A stretch of DNA of 64,000 bases from positions 543,080-607,079 of the forward strand of contig NZ_KQ948550.1 of assembly GCF_001514125.1 (NCBI RefSeq). Direction: 5' to 3'. Source of the stretch: Streptomyces longwoodensis. GTDB lineage: Bacteria > Actinomycetota > Actinomycetes > Streptomycetales > Streptomycetaceae. The notes beneath the pieces were generated by a model. That model saw only the letters and a list, made by a program, of their open reading frames with translations. It did not search any database and was not told the DNA's origin. The translations under genes and the position numbers were made by a program. Positions 61,353 to 64,000 of the stretch are shown piece by piece. Position 1 is the first letter of the stretch. Each line of letters begins with the position of its first letter.

Positions 61353-62132
61353 ATGCGCATCGCGACCTGGAACGTGAACTCGATCACCGCACGCCTGCCG
61401 AGGCTGCTGGCCTGGCTGGAGAGCAGCGGCACCGACGTGCTGTGCCTCCAGGAGGCCAAGGTCGCCGAGGAGCAGTTCCCGTTCGAGCCCCTGCGCGAGC
61501 TGGGCTACGAGGCGGCGGTCCACGCCACCGGCCGGTGGAACGGCGTGGCGGTGCTCTCCCGCGTCGGCATCGAGGACGTCGTCAAGGGCCTGCCCGGCGA
61601 CCCCGGCTACGACGGCGCGGTGGAGCCCCGCGCGCTCTCCGCGACCTGCGGCCCGGTCCGCGTCTGGTCGGTCTACGTGCCGAACGGCCGCGAGGTGGGC
61701 CACCCGCACTACGCGTACAAGCTGGAGTGGTTCGAGGCCCTGCGGGCCGCCGTGGCGGGCGACGCGCAGGGCTCCCGCCCGTTCGCCGTGCTCGGCGACT
61801 ACAACGTCGCGCCGACCGACGACGACGTCTTCGACGCCTCCGCCTTCGAGGGCTCCACGCACGTCACGCCGGCCGAGCGCGCCGCCCTCACCGCCCTGCG
61901 CGAGGCCGGCCTCACCGACGTGGTGCCGCGCCCGCTGAAGTACGACCAGCCCTTCACCTACTGGGACTACCGCCAGCTCGCCTTCCCCAAGAACCGCGGC
62001 ATGCGCATCGACCTGGTCTACGGCAACGCCCCGTTCGCCCAGGCCGTCAAGGACGCCTACGTGGACCGCGAGGAGCGCAAGGGCAAGGGCGCCTCGGACC
62101 ACGCACCGGTCGTCGTCGACCTGGACGTGTAG
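61353..62132 (+). CDS. xthA: Exodeoxyribonuclease III
   Basis: A 259-residue AP-endonuclease/exonuclease of DNA base-excision repair. Motifs: MRIATWNVNSITARL, LQEAKVAEEQFP, GDYNVAPTDDDVFD, KNRGMRIDLVYG and SDHAPVVVDL, containing the metal-binding Glu and the catalytic Asp-His pair. ATG 61353 is chosen by alignment to the family's N-terminus. Confidence 0.97.
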   Translation: MRIATWNVNSITARLPRLLAWLESSGTDVLCLQEAKVAEEQFPFEPLRELGYEAAVHATGRWNGVAVLSRVGIEDVVKGLPGDPGYDGAVEPRALSATCGPVRVWSVYVPNGREVGHPHYAYKLEWFEALRAAVAGDAQGSRPFAVLGDYNVAPTDDDVFDASAFEGSTHVTPAERAALTALREAGLTDVVPRPLKYDQPFTYWDYRQLAFPKNRGMRIDLVYGNAPFAQAVKDAYVDREERKGKGASDHAPVVVDLDV

Positions 62133-62261
62133 CGGCGGACGCGAGGCCGCCACGGACACGAGGTTCCGGAAGCGCGGCCACGCGTGCGGGGCCATGGATG
62201 CGCGGCCACGCACGGCCGCCGTCGGCTCGGTGATGCGGGCCGGTCCTCCCGGCCCGCCCCG

Positions 62262-62581
62262 TCACGACGACGCCGGCACCGGCAGCTCCGCCACCACCGG
62301 GTGGTCGCGGTCGGCCGGGCCCACCCCGGCCGCGCCGCCGGGGGCGCCCAGGTCGGCGAAGAACTCCGTGTCCGCCCGGCGGAAGTCCGTCCAGCCGTCG
62401 GGCAGGTCGTCCTCGAAGTAGATCGCCTCGACGGGGCACACCGGCTCGCAGGCGCCGCAGTCCACGCATTCGTCCGGGTTGATGTACAGCTTGCGGGCGC
62501 CCTCGTAGATGCAGTCGACGGGGCACTCGTCGACGCACGCCTTGTCCTTGAGGTCGACGCAGGGCTGCGCGATGACGTAGG

Positions 62582-62585
<4 letters not shown>
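62262..62585 (-). CDS. fdxA: 7Fe ferredoxin (3Fe-4S/4Fe-4S)
   Basis: A 107-residue ferredoxin. Cys ligands: C9-x6-C16-x3-C20 and CIYEG for the first site, [16 protein letters not shown] for the second. The seven-iron type suits electron exchange with 2-oxoacid oxidoreductases. The ATG at 62585 overlaps the korB stop (ATGA), so it is probably the electron acceptor made with KorAB. Confidence 0.95.
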
Positions 62586-63629
<1,044 letters not shown>

Positions 63630-63640
<11 letters not shown>

Positions 63641-64000
63641 GGAGGGCCTCCTTGAGAGCCTGCGCGAGCTGTTCCGCCTTGAACGGCATGCCGTTGACCT
63701 GCGTGTGCGACCGTGCGTCCACCAGGTACCTCGCCCGGAGCAGCCCGGCGAGCTGGCCGAGGTTCATCTCGGGGACGACCACGCGTTCGTACCGGGCCAG
63801 GACCGTGCCGAGGTTGTGCGGGAAGGGGTTGAGGTGGCGCAGGTGGGCCTGCGCGATGGACTCCCCGGCCGTGCGCAGCCGGCGTACGGCGGCGGTGATC
63901 GGCCCGTAGGTGGAACCCCAGCCGAGCACCAGGGTGCGGGCGCCGTGCGGGTCGTCGACCTGGAGGTCCGGTACGTCGATCCCGTCGATCTTGGCCTGGC
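63630..64000 (-). CDS. korA: 2-oxoacid:ferredoxin oxidoreductase alpha subunit, partial
   Basis: The C-terminal 120 or so residues of KorA. The frame is open to the right edge (VLGWGSTYGPITAAVRRL; HLRHLNPFPHNLGTVLARYE; VPEMNLGQLAGLLRARYLVD). It is the upstream gene of korB. Confidence 0.93.

Overview
The window is Streptomyces-type actinobacterial DNA. It is very GC-rich with strong third-position bias, and it carries WhiB, RsbW/STAS partner-switching, SigK/RskA, conservon (Cvn), DUF6415/DUF6233/DUF6624-type and FxLD-lanthipeptide genes. It reads as a long accessory island (about 1-59.2 kb) joined to ordinary chromosome (59.2-64 kb). The junction is marked by a tyrosine recombinase (57.5-58.8 kb) and a decayed HNH gene.

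Left part (1-10 kb): plasmid or conjugative-element genes. These are a membrane protein cut by the window edge, a WhiB-HTH fusion coupled to it, and a two-gene replication-like locus (1326-2932). The first replication gene contains iteron-like repeats that fall in all three reading frames. Next come an XRE/MmyB regulator, a DUF6228-like protein, a complete IS5-family element (7187-8135) that has removed the start of a replication-relaxation gene, and a frameshifted CxxCxGTG gene.

Middle-left (10-32 kb): envelope and stress functions. There are two anti-sigma kinases and two STAS antagonists in 6 kb, a SigK/RskA pair, and several small secreted proteins. One of these has a duplicated Cys motif and one is His/Trp-rich. 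A CHRD surface protein is paired with a sortase. A compact operon encodes a terpene-cyclase-like protein, a P450 and a HAD phosphatase, with a PAP2 phosphatase nearby. A secreted HNH nuclease, CspA and Hsp20 follow. Broken genes (YihY fragment, EF-Tu domain III fragment, frameshifted secreted peptide, IS481-type remnant) are scattered among them.

Middle-right (33-51.5 kb): a nearly continuous minus-strand block. A conservon (CvnA-B-C-D plus a GAF protein) leads into an acyl-CoA dehydrogenase, a LuxR regulator, a GNAT-like protein, DUF6624 and DUF6082 genes. These lead into a class I lanthipeptide cluster with two precursors, a dehydratase (LanB), a cyclase (LanC), and one polypeptide joining an elimination-type domain to an isoaspartate methyltransferase. 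A GH15 glucoamylase-like gene lies upstream. No dedicated exporter or leader protease is visible.

Right part (52-64 kb): two HTH/TPR regulators, TrmO, an anti-sigma kinase, CutA, and the integrase. The chromosomal backbone follows with pcaL, an MBL-fold hydrolase, xthA, a 7Fe ferredoxin and korB/korA, the last cut by the right edge.
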